A stretch of DNA of 64,000 bases, from assembly GCA_017623115.1 (NCBI GenBank), contig JAGAPT010000036.1:48954-112953 (forward strand), given 5' to 3'. The notes under the pieces are model-generated. The model had not been told where the DNA came from, made no database searches, and saw only the letters and a program-made list of their open reading frames with translations. The translations under genes were made by a program, and so were the position numbers. Source of the stretch: Alistipes sp. (GTDB lineage Bacteria; Bacteroidota; Bacteroidia; Bacteroidales; Rikenellaceae). This document shows positions 19,587-28,434 of the stretch, piece after piece (position 1 is the stretch's first letter; each line of letters starts with the position of its first letter).

Positions 19587-19604
19587 TAAATAGCAAAAAA
19601 GAGT

Positions 19605-20411
19605 ATGGTAAAATCAATTTTGGAGAATCGTCCCGAGTTGAAGGCCGAGATTGATAAGGTGGCCGAGGTGGCCGGTTATCTCTGGCAGAAGGGTTGGGCC
19701 GAGCGTAATGGTGGTAACATTACGATTAATATTACGGAGTATGTAGACGACGAGATTCGTCAGATGCCGGCTATTTCGCAGCCCTATCCGATTGGCACGA
19801 CGCTGCCTTCGCTCAAGGGATGCTACTTCTTCTGCAAAGGTACGAACCGTCGTATGCGCGATCTGGCTCGCTGGCCAATGGAGAATGGCTCGGTCATTCG
19901 TATTCAGGAGGATTGCGCCTCGTATGTCATCATTGCCGATAAGGCGGTGAAGCCCACCTCGGAGTTGGCGGCACACCTCTCGATGCACAACCAGATGATT
20001 GAGAACGGCAAGGGCTACAAGGCAGCACTGCATACGCACCCGATTGACCTCGTGGCCTTGACCCATAACCCCGAGTTCCTGAAGAAGGATGTGCTGACGA
20101 ACCTCCTGTGGAGCATGATTCCCGAGACACGCGCCTTCTGCCCGAAGGGTCTGGGTATCGTTCCCTATTACATGCCCTCGTCGGTGGCTTTGGCCGATGC
20201 GACGATTGAGGCATTGAAGGAGTACGACGTGGTGATGTGGGAGAAACACGGTGTATGTGCTGTGGGTCCCGATATTATGGAGGCATTCGACCAGGTCGAT
20301 GTACTGTCGAAGGCTACCCAAATCTATATCGCTGCCAAGTCGATGGGCTATGAGCCGACGGGTACGTCGCAGGAGCAGATGGATGAGCTGAAACGCGCAT
20401 TCAATCTGTAA
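19605..20411 (+). CDS. rhaD: Rhamnulose-1-phosphate aldolase
   Basis: Class II aldolase that splits L-rhamnulose 1-phosphate into dihydroxyacetone phosphate and L-lactaldehyde. WAERNGGNITINIT at about residue 32 contains the phosphate-binding GGN, HTHP is the zinc-binding histidine pair, and EKHGVCAVG supplies the third metal histidine. At 268 aa it has normal size. Last gene of the rhamnose operon, followed by a strong terminator. Confidence 0.96.
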   Translation: MVKSILENRPELKAEIDKVAEVAGYLWQKGWAERNGGNITINITEYVDDEIRQMPAISQPYPIGTTLPSLKGCYFFCKGTNRRMRDLARWPMENGSVIRIQEDCASYVIIADKAVKPTSELAAHLSMHNQMIENGKGYKAALHTHPIDLVALTHNPEFLKKDVLTNLLWSMIPETRAFCPKGLGIVPYYMPSSVALADATIEALKEYDVVMWEKHGVCAVGPDIMEAFDQVDVLSKATQIYIAAKSMGYEPTGTSQEQMDELKRAFNL

Positions 20412-20433
20412 GACGTTGCCTGTATCGCGATTG

Positions 20434-20468
20434 GGCCTGCTTCCTCCATGAGGTTGCAGGCCTTTTTT
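20434..20468 (+). terminator. Terminator of the rhamnose operon
   Basis: GGCCTGC/GCAGGCC stem with a 15-nt loop that can pair further (CCTC/GAGG), followed directly by six T. Confidence 0.88.
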
Positions 20469-20502
20469 GCCGATTTTGTATGGATTTTGTGCCGTGTGGG
20501 GA

Positions 20503-20533
20503 TTGCAAAAACCGAAAAGGTTTGTTAAATTTG
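20503..20533 (+). promoter_or_regulatory. Promoter of tnaA
   Basis: TTG-N20-TAAATTTG is a textbook Bacteroidetes promoter. It leaves only about 20 nt of leader before the ATG, which is too short for a TnaC-type leader peptide. Confidence 0.8.
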
Positions 20534-20556
20534 TAGAAACCTAAAACCGAAATCCT

Positions 20557-21933
20557 ATGAAACTTCCCTATGCCGAGCCTTATAAAATCAAGGCTACCGA
20601 GGCGATTCGTACCTCGACCCGTGAGGAGCGTGAGCAGTGGTTGCGCGAGGCGCACTATAATCTCTTCAATCTGCGCAGCGAGCAGGTGACAATCGACCTG
20701 TTGACCGATTCGGGTACGGGCTCGATGAGCGACCGCCAGTGGGCTGCCGTGATGTGTGGCGACGAGAGTTATGCCGGGGCCTCCTCTTACTATCGCTTGA
20801 AGGAGACCATCGAGCGTATCTTCGGCATGCCCTATTTCCTGCCGACCCACCAAGGACGTGCTGCCGAGAATGTCATCTTTTCGGCTCTGCTCAAGGAGGG
20901 GGATGTGGTCCCCGGAAACTCCCACTTCGATACGACAAAGGGACATATCGAGTTTCGTCGTTGCCATGCGATTGATTGTACGATTGATGCAGCAGCCGAT
21001 ACGCAGTTGGAGTTGCCCTTCAAGGGAGAGATGGACCTCCAGAAACTCGAGAAGGTCTTCCAAAGTTATCCGCGTGAGCAGATTCCCTGCACGGTGCTGA
21101 CCATCACGAACAACACGGCCGGAGGCCAACCCGTTTCGATGAAGAATATCCGCGAGACGGCCACTCTATGTCGTCAATATGGTGTACCGCTGCTGATTGA
21201 CTCGGCTCGATTTGCCGAGAATGCCTATTTTATCAAGACGCGCGAAGCGGGTTATGCCGATAAGAGCATCAAGGAGATTGTGGCCGAAATCTACTCCTAT
21301 GCCGATATGATGACCATCTCGGCCAAGAAGGACGGTGTGGTTAATATGGGCGGTTTTGTGGCCATGCGCGATCCGGAACTGCGTCGTCGGGCGATGTCGT
21401 TCTGCATCATGAACGAAGGTTTTGTAACCTATGGCGGTATGTCGGGGCGTGATATGGATGCGTTGGCGGTCGGTTTGGATGAAAACACGGAGTTTGAGCA
21501 GCTCGATGCCCGTGTGCGTCAAGTGCAGTTGCTGGGCGAGTTGCTCGATGCCTATGGGGTGCCTTATCAGCGTCCGGCAGGTGGTCATGCCATCTTCCTC
21601 GATGCCAAGAAGATTCTGCCCAACCTGCCGAAGGAGCAGTATGTGGCGCAAACCCTTTCGTGCGAACTCTATCTCGAGGCCGGTATTCGTGGAACGGAGA
21701 TAGGAACCTTGCTGGCCGACCGAGACCCCGAAACCCGCGAGAATCGCTATCCGAAACTCGAATTGCTGCGCTTGGCTATTCCGCGCCGAGTCTATACGGA
21801 TAACCATATTCGTGTCATTGCGGCTGCCTGCTGCAATATCTACGAGCGACGCGAGCAGATTACATCGGGTTATCGCATCACCTTTGAGGCACCGATTTTA
21901 CGGCACTTTACCGTTGAATTGGAGAAGATGTAA
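20557..21933 (+). CDS. tnaA: Tryptophanase (tryptophan indole-lyase)
   Basis: PLP enzyme that splits L-tryptophan into indole, pyruvate and ammonia. It belongs to the beta-eliminating lyase family: DLLTDSGTGSMSD (48-59), THQGR (97-101), NNTAGGQPVS, SARFAENAYFIK, and the PLP lysine in SAKKDG (257/258). Two positions favour tryptophanase over tyrosine phenol-lyase: Asp125 in FDTTKGH (Asp137 of E. coli TnaA, Thr in the phenol-lyase) and TEIG in place of MERG. Length 458 aa. Monocistronic between its own promoter and terminator. Indole production is common in Alistipes. Confidence 0.9.
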   Translation: MKLPYAEPYKIKATEAIRTSTREEREQWLREAHYNLFNLRSEQVTIDLLTDSGTGSMSDRQWAAVMCGDESYAGASSYYRLKETIERIFGMPYFLPTHQGRAAENVIFSALLKEGDVVPGNSHFDTTKGHIEFRRCHAIDCTIDAAADTQLELPFKGEMDLQKLEKVFQSYPREQIPCTVLTITNNTAGGQPVSMKNIRETATLCRQYGVPLLIDSARFAENAYFIKTREAGYADKSIKEIVAEIYSYADMMTISAKKDGVVNMGGFVAMRDPELRRRAMSFCIMNEGFVTYGGMSGRDMDALAVGLDENTEFEQLDARVRQVQLLGELLDAYGVPYQRPAGGHAIFLDAKKILPNLPKEQYVAQTLSCELYLEAGIRGTEIGTLLADRDPETRENRYPKLELLRLAIPRRVYTDNHIRVIAAACCNIYERREQITSGYRITFEAPILRHFTVELEKM

Positions 21934-21939
21934 GATGAA

Positions 21940-21974
21940 AGCGGGGAGTGACGTTTCAGCCACTCCCCGCTTGT
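21940..21974. terminator. Bidirectional terminator between tnaA and HAD gene
   Basis: An 11-bp stem AGCGGGGAGTG/CACTCCCCGCT with a 10-nt loop lies between the convergent stops; a short TGTTTAT tract follows on the plus strand. Confidence 0.8.
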
Positions 21975-22568
21975 TTATAACAGCATCTTGCGCAGTTGGT
22001 CGCAGGTGCCTTGCTCGTCGCGTCGGTTGTAATGGAAACCGACGATGCCCTCACGCTCGGCTGCCTCAACATTCTCGGGACGGTCGTCGATGAAGAGGGT
22101 TTCCGACGGGTTGAGTGCGTAGCGATCGAGGAGCAGGCGGTAAATCTCCCGCTCGGGCTTGCAGATGCCCTCCTCGCACGATACCACCTCGCCATCGAAA
22201 TGGCGGTAGACGGGTACTCGGCGCAGAAACTCAATGAACTCGCATGACATGTTCGAGAGGACATAGAGACGATAGCGGCCATCGGCTTTTAGCGCCTCGA
22301 TGAGTTGCTCGGTGGGGCGAATCGGCTCCTGCATCTCGATGGCACGTTGCACGAACTCGACACACTTCTCGTGTGAAAAGCCGCTGCGAGCCATCAGGTG
22401 TTCCATCACCTCATCGAGTGAGAGCGAGCCACGATCATACTCGTTCCAGAAGTGGGGCATGGGTGTTTCACGTACAAAGGCGAAGAAGTCGAGAAACTCC
22501 TGTGTGCATTTCTTGGGGTTGCGCCAAAAGACGACGCCGCCTAAATCGAAGACAATGTTTTTCATCAT
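21975..22568 (-). CDS. HAD-superfamily hydrolase (subfamily IA, YihX-like phosphatase)
   Basis: Probably a small-molecule phosphatase (sugar phosphate or nucleotide). HAD motifs are complete: I, NIVFDLGGV near the N terminus, with Gly in place of the second Asp as in YihX-like members; II, VLSNMS; III, the lysine in CKPEREIY; IV, FIDDRPENV. About 197 aa. Two adjacent ATGs are possible starts; the first lies 4 nt after a TACCTTTG box and would suit a leaderless message. The substrate cannot be told. Confidence 0.88.
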   Translation of the reverse strand: MMKNIVFDLGGVVFWRNPKKCTQEFLDFFAFVRETPMPHFWNEYDRGSLSLDEVMEHLMARSGFSHEKCVEFVQRAIEMQEPIRPTEQLIEALKADGRYRLYVLSNMSCEFIEFLRRVPVYRHFDGEVVSCEEGICKPEREIYRLLLDRYALNPSETLFIDDRPENVEAAEREGIVGFHYNRRDEQGTCDQLRKMLL

Positions 22569-22572
22569 GGGG

Positions 22573-22601
22573 CAAAGGTAACAAAAAAGTTGCATATCAA
22601 A
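22573..22601 (-). promoter_or_regulatory. Promoter of the HAD gene, possibly leaderless
   Basis: TTTG-N17-TACCTTTG on the minus strand, followed by CCCC and then ATGATG. The predicted transcription start would fall at or next to the start codon. Confidence 0.6.
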
Positions 22602-22670
22602 GGATTTTTTGCGGTAGGGTGGCGTGTTAAGCAGCTTGTTGCAACAGGTTTTTTTGCCATTTCACGCTAT

Positions 22671-22705
22671 TTTGTGGCTGAAAACAGAAAAATATGCTAT
22701 ATTTG
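22671..22705 (+). promoter_or_regulatory. Promoter of the surface-polysaccharide operon
   Basis: TATATTTG matches the -7 element well. TTTG lies 23 bp upstream, somewhat farther than the usual 19-21. The start of rfbH is about 27 bp downstream. Confidence 0.55.
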
Positions 22706-22732
22706 CATATTATAGCATAACCATATCTATGT

Positions 22733-24076
22733 ATGAATAAAAAGGAGGCATTGAAGCAGCAGATCTTGCAGCTTACTCGCGAATATTACCAAGAGGTGCA
22801 TGGTCAGAAAAAGGCATTTGAGCCGGGTAAGACCTTTGTGAATTATGGAGGCCGCTATTTTGATGACGCGGAGCTGGTTAATCTGGTTGACTCGTCGCTG
22901 GATTTCTGGTTGACGGCAGGCCCGTGGGCGCATAAGTTCGAAACCCGATTGGCGCAGTGGCTGGGTGTAAAGCATTGTGCGTTGACCAATTCGGGCTCGT
23001 CGGCCAATTTGTTGGCTTTCTATGCACTGACATCGCCTAAACTGGGAGCACGGCGTATAAAAAGAGGCGATGAGGTCATTACGGTGGCTTGTGGATTTCC
23101 CACGACGGTAACCCCTATTATACAATATGGCGCAGTGCCCGTGTTTGTTGATATTACGCTCCCGGAATACGATATTGATGCCACGCTGTTGGAGCAGGCC
23201 TACTCGCCCAAGACCAAGGCCGTCATGATTGCCCATTCATTAGGCAATCCGTTCAATTTGGAGGCAGTCAAAGCCTTCTGCGATCAACATAATCTGTGGC
23301 TGGTGGAGGACAACTGCGATGCGCTGGGCTCGGAATATACGATTGATGGCGTAACCAAAAAGACCGGAACCTGGGGCCATATAGGTACCAGCTCATTCTA
23401 TCCTCCGCACCACATGACCATGGGCGAAGGCGGAGCCGTCTATACCGACGACAGGGAGCTGGACAAGATTATACGCTCGTTCCGTGACTGGGGGCGAGAC
23501 TGCTGGTGTATCGGTGGCGTGGATAATACCTGCAAGTGCCGTTTTACGGGGCAGTTCGGTGAACTTCCGGTGGGCTATGACCATAAATATGTATATAGCC
23601 ATTTTGGCTTCAATCTAAAGGTGACGGATATGCAGGCCGCTATAGGCTGCGCTCAATTGGATAAATTGGATGGTATTGTCGAGGCTCGTCGCCGTAATTT
23701 CCAAGTGCTGCGTCAAGGATTGGAGGGAGTGCCGGGGCTGATATTGCCGGAGCCGACCCGAAACTCCAATCCCAGCTGGTTCGGATTCCTGATTTCTGTG
23801 AAACCCGATGCCGGATTTACCCGCAACGAATTGTCCGAATATTTGGAAAGCAAACGCATACAAACACGTAACTTGTTTGCCGGTAATTTGTTGAAACATC
23901 CTGCTTTTGATGAGATGCGTGCCACCGGAGAGGGCTATCGGGTCGTCGGCTCGTTGGCTAATACCGATTTTGTCATGACCAATACCCTGTGGGTCGGAGT
24001 CTATCCGGGTATGACTGAAGAGATGCTGCATTATATGATAGCCACCATTCAGGAGTTTGTTAATTCTAAATCATAA
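22733..24076 (+). CDS. rfbH: CDP-4-keto-6-deoxyglucose 3-dehydratase (E1, RfbH/DdhC/AscC)
   Basis: PMP- and iron-sulfur-dependent enzyme that removes the 3-OH of CDP-4-keto-6-deoxyglucose, the committed step to CDP-3,6-dideoxyhexoses. It has the aminotransferase fold, but the PLP lysine is replaced by His in SFYPPHHMTMGEGG, the hallmark of this group. Cys257, Cys259 and Cys267 reproduce the C-x-C-x7-C [2Fe-2S] pattern, with Cys195 upstream a likely fourth ligand. Length 447 aa. It heads an operon with rfbF and rfbG. E1 normally needs an NADH-dependent reductase (E3, DdhD/AscD), which is not found here. Confidence 0.93.
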   Translation: MNKKEALKQQILQLTREYYQEVHGQKKAFEPGKTFVNYGGRYFDDAELVNLVDSSLDFWLTAGPWAHKFETRLAQWLGVKHCALTNSGSSANLLAFYALTSPKLGARRIKRGDEVITVACGFPTTVTPIIQYGAVPVFVDITLPEYDIDATLLEQAYSPKTKAVMIAHSLGNPFNLEAVKAFCDQHNLWLVEDNCDALGSEYTIDGVTKKTGTWGHIGTSSFYPPHHMTMGEGGAVYTDDRELDKIIRSFRDWGRDCWCIGGVDNTCKCRFTGQFGELPVGYDHKYVYSHFGFNLKVTDMQAAIGCAQLDKLDGIVEARRRNFQVLRQGLEGVPGLILPEPTRNSNPSWFGFLISVKPDAGFTRNELSEYLESKRIQTRNLFAGNLLKHPAFDEMRATGEGYRVVGSLANTDFVMTNTLWVGVYPGMTEEMLHYMIATIQEFVNSKS

Positions 24077-24094
24077 GAAGCAATCCCCATCGCT

Positions 24095-24874
24095 ATGAAA
24101 GCTGTAATTTTTGCCGGAGGTCTGGGTACCCGATTCTCGGAAGCGACCAATTTGATACCGAAGCCCATGATTGAGATAGGCGGAAAACCCATCTTGTGGC
24201 ATATCTTAAAGACCTATAGCCACTATGGCATCAATGAGTTTATCATTTGTTGTGGCTATAAGCAATATGTCATTAAAGAGTATTTTGCCAATTATTTTCG
24301 CCACAATTGCGATATGACTGTCGATTTATCCGATAATAGTATCCAGGTGCATGACAACCATTCCGAAAACTGGAAAGTGACACTAGTGGATACAGGACTG
24401 AATACGATGACGGGTAGTCGATTGAAACGAGTACAGAAATATGTGGGTAACGAACGCTTCTGCTTAACGTATGGCGATGGCGTTACGGATTTGAATATCG
24501 CGGAGACCATTCAAGCGCACGAAGCATCCGGAGCAGTTATCTCCATGACCGTCTTTAAGCCCGTCGGCCGATTTGGTGCTGTCGAGATTAATAAGGAGAC
24601 GGGGATGGTCAATTCCTTCATCGAGAAGCCGGATGGAGATGGCAATTGGATCAATGCCGGGTTCTTTGTGTGTGAGCCGGAGGTCTTTGACTATATCGCA
24701 GCAAATGATGATACCATCGTTTTCGAAAAACAGCCGTTGGAAGATATGGCAGCCGATAAGAAGATGCATGCATTCAAGCATACAGGCTTCTGGAAACCGA
24801 TGGATACGTTGCGCGACAATGTGGAGTTGAATACGCTGTGGGATAAGGGGATTGCCCCCTGGAAAGTCTGGTAA
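24095..24874 (+). CDS. rfbF: Glucose-1-phosphate cytidylyltransferase
   Basis: Makes CDP-glucose from glucose 1-phosphate and CTP, the first step of CDP-deoxysugar synthesis. The N-terminal nucleotidyltransferase motif AGGLGTRFSEATNLIPKP and later IEIGGKPILWHI, CCGYKQYVIKEYF and GDGVTDLNI are characteristic. Length of 259 aa is normal. It is 18 bp after rfbH and one base before rfbG. Confidence 0.96.
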   Translation: MKAVIFAGGLGTRFSEATNLIPKPMIEIGGKPILWHILKTYSHYGINEFIICCGYKQYVIKEYFANYFRHNCDMTVDLSDNSIQVHDNHSENWKVTLVDTGLNTMTGSRLKRVQKYVGNERFCLTYGDGVTDLNIAETIQAHEASGAVISMTVFKPVGRFGAVEINKETGMVNSFIEKPDGDGNWINAGFFVCEPEVFDYIAANDDTIVFEKQPLEDMAADKKMHAFKHTGFWKPMDTLRDNVELNTLWDKGIAPWKVW

Positions 24875-24875
24875 G

Positions 24876-25967
24876 ATGAGCAAGATGGATATTTTCAACT
24901 CCTTTTATCAAGGAAAACGGGTGCTGGTAACGGGGCATACCGGCTTTAAGGGCAGCTGGTTGTCCATTTGGTTGCACCAGTTGGGTGCGTCGGTTATTGG
25001 AGTGTCGCAAGAGCCCTTCTCGGAGCGGGACAATTATGTGCTGTCGCATATCGGAGAGAAAATCGAAGCCGATATTCGTGCAGATATCCGTGATTTGGCG
25101 CGTTTGAAAGAGATTTTCCACACCTATCAGCCGGAGATCGTCTTTCATCTGGCAGCGCAACCATTGGTGCGATTGAGTTATGACATTCCGGTGGAAACGT
25201 ATGAAACCAACGTGATGGGGACGATCCATGTCATGGAGGCTATGCGATGCACGGAATCTGTGAAGGTGGGTGTCATGATTACGACCGACAAATGCTATGA
25301 GAACAAAGAGCAGATTTGGGGCTACCGTGAGGATGAACCCATGGGTGGATATGACCCCTATTCCTCTTCGAAAGGGGCTGCCGAGATAGCCATCGCTTCG
25401 TGGCGACGAAGCTTCTTCAATCCGAAGGAGTATGCGAAACATGGGAAGTCGATAGCCTCGGTGAGAGCCGGTAATGTAATCGGTGGTGGCGACTGGGCTG
25501 TGGATCGGATTATCCCGGACTGTATCAAGGCCTTGGAGGCCGGAAAGCCCATTGATATACGAAGCCCTAAAGCGATTCGTCCGTGGCAACATGTGTTGGA
25601 GCCGCTGAGTGGATACCTGCTGTTGGCCATGAAGATGTGGGATGAGCCGACCCGATATTGCGAGGGTTGGAACTTCGGCCCTCGCACAGAGAGCGTGACT
25701 CCGGTATGGGAGGTTGCTACAAAGGTGATTGAGCATTACGGCGCCGGAGAACTGCGCGATCTGTCCGACCCCCATGCACTGCACGAAGCCAACCTGTTGA
25801 TGCTCGATATCAGTAAAGCACGTTTCCAATTGGGATGGGAGCCGAGAATGAATATCAATCAGTGCGTGGCGTTGACCGTGGATTGGTACAAGCGTTATCA
25901 GCAGGAGGACGTGTATAGTCTATGTGTGGAACAAATAGGTAACTATCTGTCGAATGAGAAAGATTGA
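24876..25967 (+). CDS. rfbG: CDP-glucose 4,6-dehydratase
   Basis: NAD-dependent extended short-chain dehydrogenase that converts CDP-glucose to CDP-4-keto-6-deoxyglucose, the substrate of RfbH. It shows GHTGFKGSWL (NAD binding, about 22-31), HLAAQPLVRLSY and YDPYSSSKGAAE with the catalytic Tyr-x3-Lys; RAGNVIGGGDWA is typical of the subgroup. The ATG one base after the rfbF stop gives 363 aa. The 3' end overlaps the next gene by 14 bp. Confidence 0.96.
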   Translation: MSKMDIFNSFYQGKRVLVTGHTGFKGSWLSIWLHQLGASVIGVSQEPFSERDNYVLSHIGEKIEADIRADIRDLARLKEIFHTYQPEIVFHLAAQPLVRLSYDIPVETYETNVMGTIHVMEAMRCTESVKVGVMITTDKCYENKEQIWGYREDEPMGGYDPYSSSKGAAEIAIASWRRSFFNPKEYAKHGKSIASVRAGNVIGGGDWAVDRIIPDCIKALEAGKPIDIRSPKAIRPWQHVLEPLSGYLLLAMKMWDEPTRYCEGWNFGPRTESVTPVWEVATKVIEHYGAGELRDLSDPHALHEANLLMLDISKARFQLGWEPRMNINQCVALTVDWYKRYQQEDVYSLCVEQIGNYLSNEKD

Positions 25968-26490
25968 GACCCCCTTTGAAGGCTTATATGTGCTTGAAAC
26001 GGTACATTTTCAGGATGAACGAGGCGGATTCCAGAAATTGTTCAATGCTGAGTTTTTCAAGGAGCATGGGCTGGATGGTGACTTTAAGGAGTTTTACTAC
26101 TCTGTCAATAAGAAGCATGTGATTCGCGGTATGCATTTCCAACTGCCTCCGTTTGAGCACACCAAATTGGTCTATGTGAGCAAAGGGCGGATTAAGGATG
26201 TCGTTGTGGATCTACGCAAACAATCCGCTACGTTTGGCCAATGTTTCTCGATCGAATTTGATGAGCAGAAAGCACAATATCTGTATATCCCGAAAGGTTT
26301 TGCACACGGATTCGTTGCGCTGGAAGAGGGGAGTATTGTGAATTATGCGCAAACCTCCTGCTATTCCAAGGAGCATGATAGCGGCATCCTTCAAAGTTCT
26401 ATCGGTTTTGACTGGCAGGTAGAGCATCCGATTGTTTCGGGACGGGATTTGACGTTCGAGACCTTGCAGGATTTTCAATCACCATTCTGA
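25954..26490 (+). CDS. RmlC/AscE-like NDP-deoxyhexulose epimerase
   Basis: Cupin-fold member of the dTDP-4-dehydrorhamnose 3,5-epimerase family, 178 aa. Visible motifs are FQDERGGFQKLFN, RGMHFQLPP with the catalytic base His, and YIPKGFAHGF. The neighbours make a CDP-sugar, so the likely substrate is a CDP-4-keto-deoxyhexose rather than a dTDP-sugar. In Yersinia AscE performs such a 5-epimerisation on the way to CDP-ascarylose. No rmlA, rmlB or rmlD accompanies it here. Confidence 0.85.
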   Translation: MRKIETPFEGLYVLETVHFQDERGGFQKLFNAEFFKEHGLDGDFKEFYYSVNKKHVIRGMHFQLPPFEHTKLVYVSKGRIKDVVVDLRKQSATFGQCFSIEFDEQKAQYLYIPKGFAHGFVALEEGSIVNYAQTSCYSKEHDSGILQSSIGFDWQVEHPIVSGRDLTFETLQDFQSPF

Positions 26491-26492
26491 TT

Positions 26493-27344
26493 ATGAATAT
26501 TTTAATCACCGGAGCAACGGGGTTTGTCGGCAGGCATCTGATGGCCGATTTGAAGCGACGAGCCAACCTCTTTATTTTAGCCAGACCGGGGAGTGACTAC
26601 GCTTCGGTCGAGGCGGATGGTGTCTTTATTTTCGAGGATAATATTCCGGGTTTGGCAGACTATTTACGCCGAAATCATATTGATGGTGTTATTCATTTAG
26701 CCTCTTTGTACGTCGCGGCGCATACCAGTGAACAAATTAAGGAGTTGGTTCTCTCGAATATCTATTTGGGTACAGCCTTATTGGAAGCCTGTAAGGATGC
26801 CGGCGTGAAATGGTTCTTGAATACGGGTACCATTTGGCAAAACTATCATGCGCAGGATAGATCGGATGCGTATAATCCGGTCAATCTCTACGCCGCCAGC
26901 AAACAGGCATTCATGACCATGGCCCGATATTATGAGGAGACCGGCAGCATTCGCTTCTGTACGCTGAAGTTGTGTGATACCTATGGCCCGGATGATACGC
27001 GCAGAAAAATATTTGCCTTGTTCGAACAGATAGCCAAAACAGGAGAGGCGTTGGATATGTCCCCCGGTGAGCAATTGTTGGATATGATTCATATCGATGA
27101 TGTGGTGGCCGGTTTTGAACGCCTGGTTGATATGTTGGATAATCCTGCGTGCAAATTGTTGCCGGAATATGTGCTCTCTTCGGGGAAACAACGCTCTTTG
27201 AAGGAGTTGGCGGCTTTGTACGAACAAAAACATCAGGTGAAACTGAATATTCGCTGGGGCGGTCGTGCGTATCGGGAGCGAGAAGTAATGAAACCCTATA
27301 AGGGAAATGTGCTCGAAGGTTGGAGCCCTAAAGTGGTCTTTTAA
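26493..27344 (+). CDS. Extended SDR: CDP-dideoxyhexose 4-reductase/synthase candidate
   Basis: NAD(P)-dependent epimerase/dehydratase-family protein, 283 aa. GATGFVGRHL (about 7-16) binds the cofactor and YAASKQ holds the catalytic Tyr/Lys. FLNTGTIWQNY, TYGPDDTRRKIF and GEQLLDMIHIDDVVAGFE resemble abequose/paratose/ascarylose synthases, which reduce the 4-keto group in the last step. It starts 2 bp after the epimerase. The final stereochemistry cannot be read from sequence. Confidence 0.8.
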   Translation: MNILITGATGFVGRHLMADLKRRANLFILARPGSDYASVEADGVFIFEDNIPGLADYLRRNHIDGVIHLASLYVAAHTSEQIKELVLSNIYLGTALLEACKDAGVKWFLNTGTIWQNYHAQDRSDAYNPVNLYAASKQAFMTMARYYEETGSIRFCTLKLCDTYGPDDTRRKIFALFEQIAKTGEALDMSPGEQLLDMIHIDDVVAGFERLVDMLDNPACKLLPEYVLSSGKQRSLKELAALYEQKHQVKLNIRWGGRAYREREVMKPYKGNVLEGWSPKVVF

Positions 27345-27355
27345 GCAGAGAGGTT

Positions 27356-28402
27356 ATGGCAGATAAAGGTACAGATATTTTTCGCTATGTAGATAATTTC
27401 GCGAAAATAGCCCATGTTGAATCCATTCCGGTGCAGAAAGCGGTATTGGAGTCGCCCTTGATTACGATTGCTATTCCTACCTACAAACGTGCAGATTTGC
27501 TGAAGGAGGCAATTGACAGCGCATTAAAGCAGGATTATGACGGAACGTATGAGGTCTTGGTGGTGGATAACAATCCCGAACGAGGGGATGAAACGGAGCT
27601 GCTGCTGCGCTCGTATGCTGCATATGCCCATGTGAGCTATTATAAGAATGCCGAGAATGTGGGGATGTCTGGCAACTGGAACCGACTCTATGAATTAGCT
27701 CAAGGAACATGGGTGGTCATGTTGCACGATGATGATATGCTGTGTGCAGATTATCTTCGAAAAATGACGGCTGTATTGGAAGATGGGTGTGGATTGATTG
27801 CTTGTAAATATAGAAAACTACAAGATGGAGTACTCGGAAGACCCAAGCATACCTCTTCGTCGGTGTCGCCTGTCGCATTGATTGATTTTGCGTGGGGGAA
27901 TTGTATAGGAGCTCCTGTCGGAGTGTTGATGCATCGAGGTAAGGTCCTGGAGCAGGGCGGATTTAATGATGTGTATTACCCTGCTGCGGATTATTATTGC
28001 TTTGCCCAGATGGCCAAAGCGTATCCGGCCTATATGGTGAACGAGCAACTATCCATTTACCGAATGGAGTGTAATGCCAGTTTTCGAACGGAGGTCTTGG
28101 ATGGCTTTATGCGAGCCAATTATGCTATATCCAATGCGATATGGCGCATGTGTAAAATTCCTTCGATGGTGCGAAAAAGCATCGAAGTGTGTAGGATAAA
28201 AAAGCAAGTAAAGAGTCTTCGTCGCAATTGGAGGAGGGATTATTGTTGTTCGGAAATACCGGTGACGCGTAATCTGTTCGTGTATTGGTTCTCTTATTTT
28301 GTATATAAAACGTTGTATCTGAATTTAATTCGATATCGCAAATACAGACAACAGCGATATTATGTGGTTCCTGAGGTGGTGAAACGCGAAGGAGGAAGAT
28401 AG
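27356..28402 (+). CDS. Glycosyltransferase family 2
   Basis: GT-A fold glycosyltransferase, 348 aa. The domain opens at TIAIPTYKRADLLKEAIDSAL (about 37), and HDDDML at about residue 123 holds the metal-binding Asp motif. No membrane segment is seen, so it acts on the cytoplasmic face. It lies just after the deoxysugar genes and may attach that sugar or a neighbouring residue; donor and acceptor are unknown. The codon use is visibly more A/T-rich than in the core genes. Confidence 0.9.
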   Translation: MADKGTDIFRYVDNFAKIAHVESIPVQKAVLESPLITIAIPTYKRADLLKEAIDSALKQDYDGTYEVLVVDNNPERGDETELLLRSYAAYAHVSYYKNAENVGMSGNWNRLYELAQGTWVVMLHDDDMLCADYLRKMTAVLEDGCGLIACKYRKLQDGVLGRPKHTSSSVSPVALIDFAWGNCIGAPVGVLMHRGKVLEQGGFNDVYYPAADYYCFAQMAKAYPAYMVNEQLSIYRMECNASFRTEVLDGFMRANYAISNAIWRMCKIPSMVRKSIEVCRIKKQVKSLRRNWRRDYCCSEIPVTRNLFVYWFSYFVYKTLYLNLIRYRKYRQQRYYVVPEVVKREGGR

Positions 28403-28434
28403 ATATTTGTTCATTTCGTAAAAAAAAGAAAGAT

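Noticed and set aside
20534-20556. TnaC-type leader peptide for tnaA
   Set aside because: Only about 20 nt lie between the predicted transcription start and ATG; there is no Trp-containing small ORF and no room for a Rho site.
20557-21933. Tyrosine phenol-lyase instead of tryptophanase
   Set aside because: Asp125 in FDTTKGH and TEIG near residue 395 follow the tryptophanase pattern; the phenol-lyase has Thr and MERG there.
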